From: Streptomyces lanatus
GTDB taxonomy: Bacteria > Actinomycetota > Actinomycetes > Streptomycetales > Streptomycetaceae
Direction of reading: 5' to 3'
Length of the DNA: 64,000 nt
Assembly: GCF_014655715.1 (NCBI RefSeq)
Contig: NZ_BNBM01000006.1
Location: 62,001 to 126,000, forward strand
Shown here one piece after another: positions 50,050-58,839 of the stretch; the stretch's first letter is position 1; the number at the start of each line of letters is the position of its first letter. The notes beneath the pieces are model-generated. The model was given only the letters and a program-made list of their open reading frames with translations. It did no database searches and was not told the DNA's origin. The position numbers and the translations under genes were made by a program.

Positions 50050-50967
50050 TCAGGTGCCGGTGTTGGTGGCCTCCGGGTCGACGCCCATCGTGAGCGTCGC
50101 GACGACGCCCTTCGCGATGGCGTTCTTCTTGTACTTCAGCTTCAGCAGGCCGCCCTCGGTCCCGTTGTCGGGGTAGATGGTGTCCTCGTCGAGCGTGGTG
50201 CGGGTGGTGGTGTTGGTGGAGTACGGCGCCACCTCGGCGGTGGCCAGCACGCTCGCCTCGTCGAAGAAGAGCTGACCGGTGTGGCAGGTGGTGCCGCCCT
50301 CGTACCCGGCGTCCGTCCAGGTGCCGCTCACATGCACCTTGGTGTGGATGTGGACGCACCGGCCCTGGTACCAGCCGGGGAAGACCGTCCTGAACTCCAC
50401 CACGCCGTCGCGGTCCGTCCGCCAGGTGCCGCGCAGATAGCGCTCGTCGTCCGTCGGCTCCTCATGGACGCCGCCTCCGCCACCCGGCTCACCCGAGGGC
50501 TCCCCGGACGGGGGCTCGCCCGTCGGCTCGCCGGAGGGCGGGGTGCCGCCCCCGCCGCCACCGCCGCTGCCCATGGACTCGTATCCCGAGTACACGCCGA
50601 GCGCGTTGCAGTGCCAGATGTCGACCGCCGCGTTCCTGATCGGCTTGCAGGTCTCGGAGTCGATCACCTTGAGGCGGAGGGTGAGCGGGATGCCCTCCTC
50701 GTCCTCGGTCACGTCCTTGCGGAGCTTGTCCGCATCGATGTAGTAGGGGCCCTCGGTGGTCTCGGAGGTCAGCTTGTAACAGACCTCGCCGCTGGAGGCA
50801 CTGGCGCCGGCGGACGCGGTCCCGGTGGTCTCGTCCGCGAACGCGCCCGACGCGAGCGTCCCGCCGACGCCCACCGCCGCGGCGGCTCCCGCACCGGCGA
50901 TCACGACCTTGCGACGCGTGAGGTCCCGCTTGTGTTTCGGCCCTTCGGCCGTGTGGTTTCCCGTCAT
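50050..50967 (-). CDS. Tat-exported intradiol ring-cleavage dioxygenase-like protein
   Basis: The protein has 305 residues. Tat-type signal (KRDLTRRKVVIAGAGAAAAV). Intradiol core: 'TTEGPYYIDADKLRKDVTE', 'AAVDIWHCNALGVYSGYES' (Tyr ligand) and 'VFPGWYQGRCVHIHTKV' (Tyr and two His, ligands of non-heme Fe(III)). A ~35-residue Gly/Pro/Glu insertion splits the core after the first Tyr. Secreted members open catechol-type rings outside the cell, for example from lignin. A paralogue is at 60179. Confidence 0.87.
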   Translation of the reverse strand: MTGNHTAEGPKHKRDLTRRKVVIAGAGAAAAVGVGGTLASGAFADETTGTASAGASASSGEVCYKLTSETTEGPYYIDADKLRKDVTEDEEGIPLTLRLKVIDSETCKPIRNAAVDIWHCNALGVYSGYESMGSGGGGGGGTPPSGEPTGEPPSGEPSGEPGGGGGVHEEPTDDERYLRGTWRTDRDGVVEFRTVFPGWYQGRCVHIHTKVHVSGTWTDAGYEGGTTCHTGQLFFDEASVLATAEVAPYSTNTTTRTTLDEDTIYPDNGTEGGLLKLKYKKNAIAKGVVATLTMGVDPEATNTGT

Positions 50968-51044
50968 GTGCAGGGAAGTTAGGGACGGCGCCTGTCAGGA
51001 ACTTGGGTAAGGGCTGGGCAAGAGCCCTGCATGTGCCGCATAAA

Positions 51045-51086
51045 GAGAAGCGGCCCGGAACCGACGCGGGTTCCGGGCCACTTCTC
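51045..51086 (-). terminator. aspS terminator
   Basis: GAGAAG and GGCCCGGAACC (51045-51062) pair with GGTTCCGGGCC and CTTCTC (51069-51086), one C-A mismatch, loop 6 nt. Confidence 0.82.
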
Positions 51087-51096
51087 GACGTACCGC

Positions 51097-52860
51097 CTAC
51101 TTCGGCTGCGGCTTGCGCACCGACAGGTGCAGCTCCTTCAGCCGGACCTCCTCCAGCTCCGTCGGCGCGCCCATCATCAGGTCCTGGGCGTTGCCGTTGA
51201 GCGGGAAGGCGATGGTCTCGCGGATGTTGGGCTCGTCCGCGAGGAGCATGACGATGCGGTCGACGCCGGGGGCGATGCCGCCGTGCGGCGGGGCGCCGAA
51301 GCGGAAGGCGCGGAGCATGCCGGCGAACTTCTCCTCGACGGTCTCACGGTCGTAGCCCGCGATCTCGAAGGCCTTCAGCATGATCTCGGGCTCGTGGTTC
51401 CGGATCGCGCCGGAGGACAGCTCGACGCCGTTGCAGACGATGTCGTACTGCCAGCCCAGGATGTCCAGCGGGTCCTGGGTCTCCAGGGCCTCGAGGCCGC
51501 CCTGCGGCATGGAGAAGGGGTTGTGCGAGAAGTCGATCGTGCCGGTGTCCTCGTCCTTCTCGTACATCGGGAAGTCGACGATCCAGCAGAACCGGAAGAC
51601 GCCCTCCTCGAAGTGCCCGGCGCGCTTGGCGGCCTCGACCCGCACCGCGCCCATGATCTTCGAGACCTCGTCGAACTCGCCCGCGCCGAAGAACACGGCG
51701 TGACCGGCGGCCAGCGACAGACGCTTGGTCAGCTCGGCGACGTTCTCCTCGGTGAGGAACTTGGCGATCGGGCCGGACAGCGAGCCGTCCTCGGCCACAC
51801 GCACCCAGGCCAGGCCCTTGGCGCCCTGCGAGACGGCGTAGTCACCGAGCTGGTCGAAGAACTTCCGGGGCTGCGCGGAGACATCGGGCACCGCCAGGGC
51901 GCGCACGTGCTTGCCCGCGAAGGCCTTGAACTCCGAGCCCTCGAAGATGTCGGTGATGTCGACGAGCTCCAGCTGGGCGCGCAGGTCCGGCTTGTCGGAG
52001 CCGTACTTGAGCATCGCCTCGCGGAACGGGATGCGGGGGAACGGCGAGGTGACATGGCGACCGTTGCCGAACTCCTCGAACAGCTCCGTCATGAGCTGCT
52101 CGATCGGCTGGAAGACGTCCTCCTGCTCGACGAAGCTCATCTCGACGTCGAGCTGGTAGAACTCGCCCGGCGAGCGGTCCGCGCGCGCGTCCTCGTCGCG
52201 GAAGCAGGGCGCGATCTGGAAGTAGCGGTCGAAGCCGGAGATCATCAGCAGCTGCTTGAACTGCTGCGGGGCCTGGGGGAGGGCGTAGAACTTGCCCGGG
52301 TTCAGGCGGGACGGCACGACGAAGTCGCGGGCGCCCTCGGGGGAAGTGGCCGACAGGATCGGCGTGGCCATCTCGTTGAATCCGAGCGCCGTCATCTTGT
52401 GACGGATGGCGCTGATCACCGACGTACGCAGCAGGATGTTCTTGTGCATGCGCTCGCGGCGCAGGTCCAGGAAGCGGTACTCCAGACGCCGCTCCTCGTT
52501 CACCCCGTCCTCGGTGTTGATCGTGAACGGCAGCGGGGCGGCGGCGCCGAGCAGCTCGACCTCGCCGACCTCGACCTCGATCTCGCCGGTGGGCAGCTCG
52601 GAGTTGATGTTCTCGGTGCCGCGGGAGACGACCTTGCCGTCGATGCGGACCGTGGACTCCTTGGACAGCTTGTCCAGGGCCTCGTACGCCGGGGTGCCGG
52701 GACGGGCCACGAGCTGCGTGATGCCGTAGTGATCGCGCAGATCGATGAAGAGGATGCCGCCCAGGTCGCGCCGATTGTGCAGCCAGCCACTCAGCCGGAC
52801 GTCGGTGCCGACGTCAGAGGAGCGGAGCTCGCCGCAGGTGTGGGACCTGTACCGATGCAT
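51097..52860 (-). CDS. aspS: Aspartyl-tRNA synthetase
   Basis: The protein has 587 residues, bacterial type. N-terminal OB-fold ('RLSGWLHNRRDLGGILFIDL'), class II core with motif 2 'FRDEDARADRSPGEFYQLD', the inserted GAD domain, and motif 3 'HGGIAPGVDRIVMLLA'. It attaches Asp to tRNA-Asp and, in organisms lacking AsnRS, often also to tRNA-Asn. Divergent from the PAS-GAF-PP2C gene; a parS site lies 35 bp upstream of its start. Confidence 0.97.
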   Translation of the reverse strand: MHRYRSHTCGELRSSDVGTDVRLSGWLHNRRDLGGILFIDLRDHYGITQLVARPGTPAYEALDKLSKESTVRIDGKVVSRGTENINSELPTGEIEVEVGEVELLGAAAPLPFTINTEDGVNEERRLEYRFLDLRRERMHKNILLRTSVISAIRHKMTALGFNEMATPILSATSPEGARDFVVPSRLNPGKFYALPQAPQQFKQLLMISGFDRYFQIAPCFRDEDARADRSPGEFYQLDVEMSFVEQEDVFQPIEQLMTELFEEFGNGRHVTSPFPRIPFREAMLKYGSDKPDLRAQLELVDITDIFEGSEFKAFAGKHVRALAVPDVSAQPRKFFDQLGDYAVSQGAKGLAWVRVAEDGSLSGPIAKFLTEENVAELTKRLSLAAGHAVFFGAGEFDEVSKIMGAVRVEAAKRAGHFEEGVFRFCWIVDFPMYEKDEDTGTIDFSHNPFSMPQGGLEALETQDPLDILGWQYDIVCNGVELSSGAIRNHEPEIMLKAFEIAGYDRETVEEKFAGMLRAFRFGAPPHGGIAPGVDRIVMLLADEPNIRETIAFPLNGNAQDLMMGAPTELEEVRLKELHLSVRKPQPK

Positions 52861-52895
52861 CGTCGTTCATCCAGTCTTCGCGGATCGGGGGGCGT

Positions 52896-52909
52896 GTTTC
52901 ACGTGAAAC
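52896..52909. other. parS: parS chromosome-partition site
   Basis: GTTTCACGTGAAAC is a perfect 14-bp palindrome identical to the ParB-binding parS core. It sits in the aspS upstream region. In Streptomyces about two dozen such sites surround oriC, so this places the window on the origin-proximal core. Confidence 0.93.
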
Positions 52910-53017
52910 TTCCCCAAGCCTACCGGGGAGCCCAAGATCGCCTCCCCACCTTTACTGACCAGGTGCCCCGTACAGCTTCGGTGGCAGGGTGCGATCACCT
53001 CTTCCTAAAGTGGGCGC

Positions 53018-55168
53018 ATGCGCACTGGTGAGCCCCTGCCCGCCGTGGGGGAGGTCCTCGCCGCCCTCGCGACCGGGCTGTGGCACTGGAACACCGCCAC
53101 GGGACTGGTCACGGTCGACGCGGAGGCGGCACGGCTGCTCGGGCTGCCCGCCGACCAGGCCACGCTCAGCCAGGCCCAGGTGCGCTCCCGGCTGCATCCG
53201 GTGGACTGGAACGAGATCAGCGGAGTGATCCAGCTGGCCGTCGCCGAGGGCACGCTCGGCGAGGTACGGGTGCGGATCATGGACGAGCGGGGCCGGGTCG
53301 TCCGGGTCGGCCGCAGCCGCTTCCACGCCTCCTTCGACCAGCGGAAACGGTCGTACGAGGTGACGGGCTCCCTCCAGGAGGTCACCGAGCCGGTGCCGGG
53401 CACCTCCGCCGGGCGTACGGCGGTCACCGGCGACTGGCGGCGCTCGCGCGAGGCGTTCCTGCTGGACGCGGGCCGGGCGCTGGCCGAGGCACGGTCGACG
53501 GCGGAGGTGCTGCGGGTCGCGGCCGGGCTGTCGATGCCGGGCTTCTCACCGGACGGGCTCGCGGTGTTCGGGGTGACGGGCGATCGCCTGACGATCATCG
53601 GCCACCACGGTCATCAGCCCGGTGACGAGGGTCCCTTCACACACATGGCCCTGGAGACGGACTATCCCGCCGCCGAGGTGGTCCGCACCGGCCGGGCCGT
53701 CTATCTCTCCTCGCCGGAGAAGTACAAGGACCGCTACCCGCTGACCTGGCCGCTCGCCGCGCACTTCAACCGGCAGTCCTGGGCGTTCCTGCCGCTGACC
53801 GTGGCGGGCCGCACGATGGGCGCCTGGATGGCGGCGTTCACCTATCCGGTCGCCTTCACCCCGGATGAACGGTCCGTGCTGACGACGGTGGCCCGCATGC
53901 TCGCCCAGGCCCTCTCCCGCGCCGAGGCCACCGAGTCGGCACGGGAGCTGACGGACGGCCTCCAGCGCTCGATGCTGCCCCAGCTGGGCCCCGAGATACC
54001 GGGCATGAGCGTCGCCGCGCGCTATGTGCCGACCGGCGGGGGACTGCAGGTCGGCGGCGACTGGTACGACATGATCCCGCTGCCCAGCGGGCGCTTCGCG
54101 CTGGTCATCGGGGACGTCCAGGGCCATGACGTGCGGGCGGCGGGCCTGATGGGCCAGCTGCGCATCGCGCTGCGCGCCTACGCCTCCGAGGGCCACCGAC
54201 CCGACGCCGTGCTCTCCCGCGCTTCCCGCTTCCTGCACGGGATGACGTTCGGCGCCCTCGACGAGGACCCGTCCGACCTGCGCTTCGCGACCTGCCTGTA
54301 TGTCGAGGTCGACCCCACGACCGGGCTGCTGGACATCGCCCGCGCCGGGCACCCCGACCCGGCGATCCGGATGACCGACGGCACGGTGCTGGCCCGTCCG
54401 ACGGCCGGCGGGCTGCCGCTGGGCATCGACCCGGACGCCGACTATCCGACGACCAGGATCACCCTGGAACCCGGCGAGACCATGCTGATCTGCACGGACG
54501 GCCTGATCGAGACCGGCGGCCATGACCTGGACACCGGCTGGAAACGCATCCGCACCATCCTGGAGGAGCACGACGGCGATCTGGAGGAGCTGGCCGACGC
54601 CCTCGTCCAGGCGGTCCACGGCCCGTCCTCCCACCACACCACCGGCCCGCTCGCCGACCGGCGCGAGGACGACATAGCGGTGCTGCTGCTGACCCGGCAG
54701 GACGACGGCCGCGGCCGCGACGACACGGTGGCCGTACAGCCGGCGGTCCGGCGCACCGTGATGTCGGTCGCGCAGGCCGAGCCGGAGCGGGTCGGGGTGG
54801 CCCGGCAGCAGCTGCGGGAGCTGCTGCACGACTGGGCCTGCGAGGACCAGGTCGACTCGGCGGTGCTGCTGCTGTCGGAGACGCTGACCAACGTCCTGGT
54901 GCACACGGACGCCGACGCCCTGCTCCTTGCCGAGGTGAGCGGCGAGCCCGGGCATCGCCGGATGCGTGTGGAGGTCACGGACAACAGCGATGATCTGCCG
55001 CACCGGCGCAGCCCCGGCGAACTGGCGTCGTCCGGGCGCGGTCTGATGCTGATCGAGCTGCTGGCCCAGGCGTGGGGCGTCGACCCTCGCGGCGAGGGCA
55101 AGAGCATCTGGTTCGAGCTCTACGAGTCCGAGGGCGCCGTCGGCTCGGGTGCCGCGGAGCTGCCGTAG
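53018..55168 (+). CDS. PAS-GAF-PP2C(SpoIIE)-HATPase signalling protein
   Basis: The protein has 716 residues and is soluble. Domains in order: PAS (~10-125, 'LATGLWHWNTATGLVTVDAE'), GAF (~145-305, 'WAFLPLTVAGRTMGAWMAAF'), PP2C_SIG phosphatase (~315-565, 'QVGGDWYDMIPLPSGRFALV', 'IGDVQGHDVRAAGLMGQ', 'EDDIAVLLLTR') and RsbW-like HATPase (~580-705, 'LLLSETLTNVLVH', 'GRGLMLIELLA'). Combining phosphatase and anti-sigma kinase domains points to partner-switching control of a sigma factor. TAAAGT (53006-53011) ends 6 bases before ATG 53018: probably leaderless. Confidence 0.92.
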   Translation: MRTGEPLPAVGEVLAALATGLWHWNTATGLVTVDAEAARLLGLPADQATLSQAQVRSRLHPVDWNEISGVIQLAVAEGTLGEVRVRIMDERGRVVRVGRSRFHASFDQRKRSYEVTGSLQEVTEPVPGTSAGRTAVTGDWRRSREAFLLDAGRALAEARSTAEVLRVAAGLSMPGFSPDGLAVFGVTGDRLTIIGHHGHQPGDEGPFTHMALETDYPAAEVVRTGRAVYLSSPEKYKDRYPLTWPLAAHFNRQSWAFLPLTVAGRTMGAWMAAFTYPVAFTPDERSVLTTVARMLAQALSRAEATESARELTDGLQRSMLPQLGPEIPGMSVAARYVPTGGGLQVGGDWYDMIPLPSGRFALVIGDVQGHDVRAAGLMGQLRIALRAYASEGHRPDAVLSRASRFLHGMTFGALDEDPSDLRFATCLYVEVDPTTGLLDIARAGHPDPAIRMTDGTVLARPTAGGLPLGIDPDADYPTTRITLEPGETMLICTDGLIETGGHDLDTGWKRIRTILEEHDGDLEELADALVQAVHGPSSHHTTGPLADRREDDIAVLLLTRQDDGRGRDDTVAVQPAVRRTVMSVAQAEPERVGVARQQLRELLHDWACEDQVDSAVLLLSETLTNVLVHTDADALLLAEVSGEPGHRRMRVEVTDNSDDLPHRRSPGELASSGRGLMLIELLAQAWGVDPRGEGKSIWFELYESEGAVGSGAAELP

Positions 55169-56196
55169 AGCTCCCTCAGTTCGAGCACGACACCGGTGGC
55201 GGCGGCGGTGAGGGGTACGGCGAGCAGCATGCCGAGGATGCCGGCCACCGAGGCTCCCGCGGTGATCGTCAGCATGACGAGGGCCGGGTGCATCTGCACC
55301 GTGCGGCTCTGGATCGCGGGCTGCAGCACATGTCCCTCCAGCACCTGCACGGCGAGCACCACGCCCAGCACCCACAGCGCGACGACGAAGCCCCGGTCGG
55401 CGAGCGCGACCAGCACGGCGACGGCTCCGGAGACGAACGCGCCGAGGTAGGGGATGTAGGCGCCGACGAAGACGAGCGCGCCGAGCCCGACCGCGCCGGG
55501 CACGTCGAGGATCAGCAGCCCGACCGTGATGCACACCGCGTCGATGAGGGCGATGAGGGTGGTGCCCCGCATGAACCCCTCGACGGCCCGGAAGGCGCGC
55601 CGGGCCATGGCCTCCACGACGTCCGCGCTCCCCTGCGGAACGACGGACCGCAGGGCGCCCGCGGCCCGGTCGGAGTCCCGCAGGAAGAAGAAGACCAGCA
55701 GCAGCGCGAGCACCGCGATGGCGATGGTCTCGCCCACGACGCTCACTCCGCTGAGCACCCCGGAGGCGGCCGTCCCGCCGAACTTGGTGAGCAGCTCCCG
55801 GGCGTTGGAGGCGATGTCCTCCAGCGAGGTCCCGGCGGCCCCGAAGTGGTCCGCGAGATCCTGCCCCGCCTGTTTGAGCGACGCGACGATCTCGTCGCCG
55901 CTGTCCACGATCGCGGCGACCACGATGTACACGGCCCCGCCGACGACGGCCACCACGGCGACGCAGGTGAGTCCGGCCGCGACCGATCGGTTGACCTTGG
56001 CCTTCACCAGCCGCCGGTGCAGCGGCCCGAGCAGCGCCGTGCCCAGCAGGGCGAGCAGCACGGGCACCACGGCCGTACGGAACTCCACGGCCAGCCGGAT
56101 CCCGACGTAGACGACCCCGGCGACGAGCAGCACGACGGCGCACCAGGCGGCGAGGCGCCGTACGGGGTCGGGGAGCAGCGGGGTGGGGGCCTGCAC
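55120..56196 (-). CDS. AI-2E/PerM family transporter
   Basis: The protein has 358 residues with eight TM segments, the family pattern 'VPVLLALLGTALLGPLHRRL', a soluble central segment, 'MRGTTLIALIDAVCITVGLL', 'VFVGAYIPYLGAFVSGAVAV' and 'LEGHVLQPAIQSRTVQMHPA'. Members export autoinducer-2 or exchange ions; function here unknown. Its last 49 bp overlap the convergent PP2C gene end. Confidence 0.88.
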   Translation of the reverse strand: MQAPTPLLPDPVRRLAAWCAVVLLVAGVVYVGIRLAVEFRTAVVPVLLALLGTALLGPLHRRLVKAKVNRSVAAGLTCVAVVAVVGGAVYIVVAAIVDSGDEIVASLKQAGQDLADHFGAAGTSLEDIASNARELLTKFGGTAASGVLSGVSVVGETIAIAVLALLLVFFFLRDSDRAAGALRSVVPQGSADVVEAMARRAFRAVEGFMRGTTLIALIDAVCITVGLLILDVPGAVGLGALVFVGAYIPYLGAFVSGAVAVLVALADRGFVVALWVLGVVLAVQVLEGHVLQPAIQSRTVQMHPALVMLTITAGASVAGILGMLLAVPLTAAATGVVLELRELYGSSAAPEPTAPSDS

Positions 56197-56264
56197 GCCT
56201 CCAGCGGATCATGCGCGGGGCGGGGCTGTCGTGCGCGGGCGGACCGGGTGGGTGACGGGACGGG

Positions 56265-56292
56265 CGAGGCCCGGGTGTAGCCCCGGGCCTCG
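56265..56292 (-). terminator. Terminator after the pirin remnant
   Basis: CGAGGCCCGGG (56265-56275) pairs perfectly with CCCGGGCCTCG (56282-56292), loop 6 nt. Confidence 0.75.
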
Positions 56293-56308
56293 TCGCACCG
56301 CGGAGGGA

Positions 56309-57036
56309 TCAGGCCTCCGTCGGCCCGCCCTCGCTCATTCCGTGCACCGCCGGGACGGTGCCGAGGCGGCCCTTCTGGAAGTCCTCGAAGGCCTGCATCA
56401 GTTCGTCCTTGGTGTTCATGACGAACGGGCCGTAGTGGGCCATCGGCTCACGGATCGGCTGCCCGCCGAGGAGGACGACCTCCAGGTCCGGGGTGTGCGA
56501 GTCCTGCTGCTCGTCCGCGCGGACGGTCAGCGAACCGCCGTCCCCGAAGACCGCCGTCTGCCCCATGTGCACCGGCCGGCGCTCGGCGCCCACGCTGCCG
56601 CGGCCGGCGAGGACGTACGCGAGGCCGTTGAAGTCCTCGCGCCACGGCAGGGTGATCTCCGCGCCCGGCGCGAGGGTCGCGTGGATCATCGTGATCGGCG
56701 TGTGCGTGACACCGGGACCGGCGTGTCCGTCCAGCTCACCGGCGATGACACGCAGCAGCGCGCCGCCGTCGGGGGAGGTGAGCAGCTGGACATGGCCGCC
56801 GCGGATGTCCTGGTAGCGCGGCGCCATCATCTTGTCCTTGGCCGGGAGGTTCACCCACAGCTGGAGGCCGTGGAAGAGACCGCCGGACATGACCAGCGAC
56901 TCCGGCGGCGCCTCGATGTGCAGCAGGCCCGAGCCCGCCGTCATCCACTGGGTGTCGCCGTTGGTGATGGTGCCACCGCCGCCGTTGGAGTCCTGGTGGT
57001 CGAAGATCCCGTCGATGTACCTCCTTGTGCGTCCAG
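56309..57036 (-). pseudogene. Pirin gene with its 5' third deleted
   Basis: Reading from 57036 the frame gives YIDGIFDHQDSNGGGGTITN, then 'GDTQWMTAGSGLLHIEAPPE' and the rest of a pirin to residue-perfect C-terminal cupin ('YGPFVMNTKDELMQAFEDFQ'). The first ~95 codons of the usual ~320-residue protein, including the metal-binding HPHRGFET motif and the start codon, are missing. A strong SD (AAGGAGG, 57023-57029 region) is joined directly to codon TAC-ATC of the interior. Only internal ATG 56944 could start translation, giving 211 residues. Probably non-functional as a pirin. Confidence 0.8.
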
Positions 57037-57106
57037 TTTAGTTGAGCATTGAACTTCTTGCCACCCCTAACGGGAAAAGCGCGGCACCCATTCCCACCGG
57101 GCACGC

Positions 57107-57142
57107 CGAAGGCCGACACCCGGGGGCGGGCGCCGGCCTTCG
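57107..57142 (-). terminator. Hairpin downstream of DHA2 exporter
   Basis: CGAAGGCCG (57107-57115) pairs with CGGCCTTCG (57134-57142), loop 18 nt, placed after the exporter stop. Confidence 0.6.
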
Positions 57143-57203
57143 TCACGAGGACCCGGTGCTTCGGCGGCGGCTCAGTGTGTCAGCAAGAGCCCATCCGATG
57201 GGG

Positions 57204-58694
57204 TCAGACGGCGAGTTCGTGCTGCTCCTCGGGGGTGTGGACGTCCTTCCGCCGGTCGTCCCGCATGACCAGCGTCGCCAGCACGGCCGCCGCCGCGACA
57301 CCGATCGCGCTGACCGTGAAGGTGGTCGACATCGAGGCGGTGAAGGCCTCGCGGGCGGCGGCGACGATCCCGGCGTCCCCGCCGGCGACCGCGCCGGCGA
57401 TCGAGTGCCTGGCCTCTTCCGGCGTCCCCTTAGGCATCCGGTCCGCGAAGCCGCTGGAGAGCAGCGAACCCAGGATCGCGATGCCGAGGGCGGTGCCGGC
57501 CTGCTGGATGGTGTCGTTCAGGGCCGAGCCGACGCCCGCCTTGTCCTCGGGGATCGTGCCCATCAGCGCGGCGACCGCGGCCGGCATCGCCAGACCAGCG
57601 CCGAGTCCGAGCAGCCCGAGCGCCACCGCCGGGACCGTGAAGCCGGAGTCCGCCGAGACCGTGGCCAGCAGGGCGAAGCAGGCCACCATCACCAGCATCC
57701 CCGCGAGGATCACCCACCGGTTGCCGTACTTGGCGGCGAGCTTGACGCCCACGCCGTTGCCGATGAGGGCGGTGATCGCCAGCGGCAGGAAGGCGAGCCC
57801 CGCCTTGATCGGCGAGTAGCCCAGCACGAACTGCAGATACTGCGTCAGCACCAGCAGCAGACCGCCGTTGCCGATCTGGACGAGCGCCAGGGACAGCGAA
57901 CCACCGCTGAAATCACGGTGCTTGAACAGCACCAGCGGGACCATCGGGGACTTGGTGACGTTCTCCCAGATCACGAAGCCGGCCAGGGACACGAGGGCCA
58001 CCGGCAGGGCGACGGTCCACACCCCGTGCTGCGGAAGCTCGATGATCCACCACACCAGGGCCGTCATCCCGACCGCCGACAGCACCGCACCCAGCGGATC
58101 CGCCTTCTGCCAGGGCGCCCTGGACTCCGGCATCAGCGTCAGACCGGCGACGACCGCGAGCGCCACGATCGGCACATTGATGAAGAAGATCGACTGCCAG
58201 GAGAAGTGCTCGATCAGAACCCCGCCCAGCACCGGGCTGCCGACCAGGCCGAGCATGGACACCGAGCTCCAGGCCGCCATCGCCTTGCCGCGCTCCTCCT
58301 CGTCGAAGACGGTGATGAGGATGGACAGGGTCGACGGCATGATCAGCGCCCCGCCCACCCCCATGGCGACACGCACGGCGATGACCTCACCAGGGTTGGT
58401 GCACCAGGTCGCGGCCAGCGAGGCCGCCCCGAAGAGCAGCAGCCCGATCAGCATCACCTTCCGGCGCCCGAACCGGTCGCCCAGGCTGCCGGAGGTGAGC
58501 AGCAGACCGGCGAAGACCAGGATGTAGGAGTCCAGGATCCACTGGGTCTGCTGCGCGCTCGCCCCGATCTCCCCGGTCATCACGGGCACCGCGACGGTCA
58601 GCGCCATGCTGTCGACGACCAGTACGAGTGTGCTCAGGCAGAGCACGATGAGGATCCACCAGCGGCGTGGATCACGGGTTCCTTTGACGTCCAT
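57204..58694 (-). CDS. DHA2-type (14-TM) MFS multidrug exporter
   Basis: The protein has 496 residues. EmrB/QacA family motifs: 'DSMALTVAVPVMTGEIGASA', motif A 'GSLGDRFGRRKVMLIGLLLF', motif C-type 'GLVGSPVLGGVLIEHFSWQS' and 'FFINVPIVA'. 14 TM helices are expected. It is a proton-coupled exporter for drugs or endogenous antibiotics. ATG 58694 follows GGAGGGG. Divergent TetR and four operator copies upstream indicate ligand-inducible expression. Confidence 0.92.
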   Translation of the reverse strand: MDVKGTRDPRRWWILIVLCLSTLVLVVDSMALTVAVPVMTGEIGASAQQTQWILDSYILVFAGLLLTSGSLGDRFGRRKVMLIGLLLFGAASLAATWCTNPGEVIAVRVAMGVGGALIMPSTLSILITVFDEEERGKAMAAWSSVSMLGLVGSPVLGGVLIEHFSWQSIFFINVPIVALAVVAGLTLMPESRAPWQKADPLGAVLSAVGMTALVWWIIELPQHGVWTVALPVALVSLAGFVIWENVTKSPMVPLVLFKHRDFSGGSLSLALVQIGNGGLLLVLTQYLQFVLGYSPIKAGLAFLPLAITALIGNGVGVKLAAKYGNRWVILAGMLVMVACFALLATVSADSGFTVPAVALGLLGLGAGLAMPAAVAALMGTIPEDKAGVGSALNDTIQQAGTALGIAILGSLLSSGFADRMPKGTPEEARHSIAGAVAGGDAGIVAAAREAFTASMSTTFTVSAIGVAAAAVLATLVMRDDRRKDVHTPEEQHELAV

Positions 58695-58725
58695 GACATC
58701 CCCTCCCGGGTCCCGGTGCGCGATG

Positions 58726-58820
58726 CGCGAACACCGTTCCTTCGATGCGAACACTGTATGCATCGCGGAACGGCGTTCGCAACCCTCATTCCTGTACGCT
58801 CGATGCGAACGTCGTACGCA
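58726..58820. promoter_or_regulatory. Four phased 17-bp operators between DHA2 and TetR genes
   Basis: Consensus TGCGAACnCnGTnnGCA. Copies: 58726-58742 (CGCGAACACCGTTCCTT), 58746-58762 (TGCGAACACTGTATGCA), 58765-58781 (reverse, TGCGAACGCCGTTCCGC) and 58804-58820 (TGCGAACGTCGTACGCA). Centres are 20, 19 and 39 bp apart, close to two and four helical turns, so bound dimers would lie on one face. Confidence 0.85.
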
Positions 58821-58839
58821 GGGATGTGAAGGAGCGCCG

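Noticed and set aside
53546..56212. An 888-codon minus-strand frame
   Set aside because: It covers the antisense of the PAS-GAF-PP2C gene and a shifted frame of the AI-2E gene; no domains.
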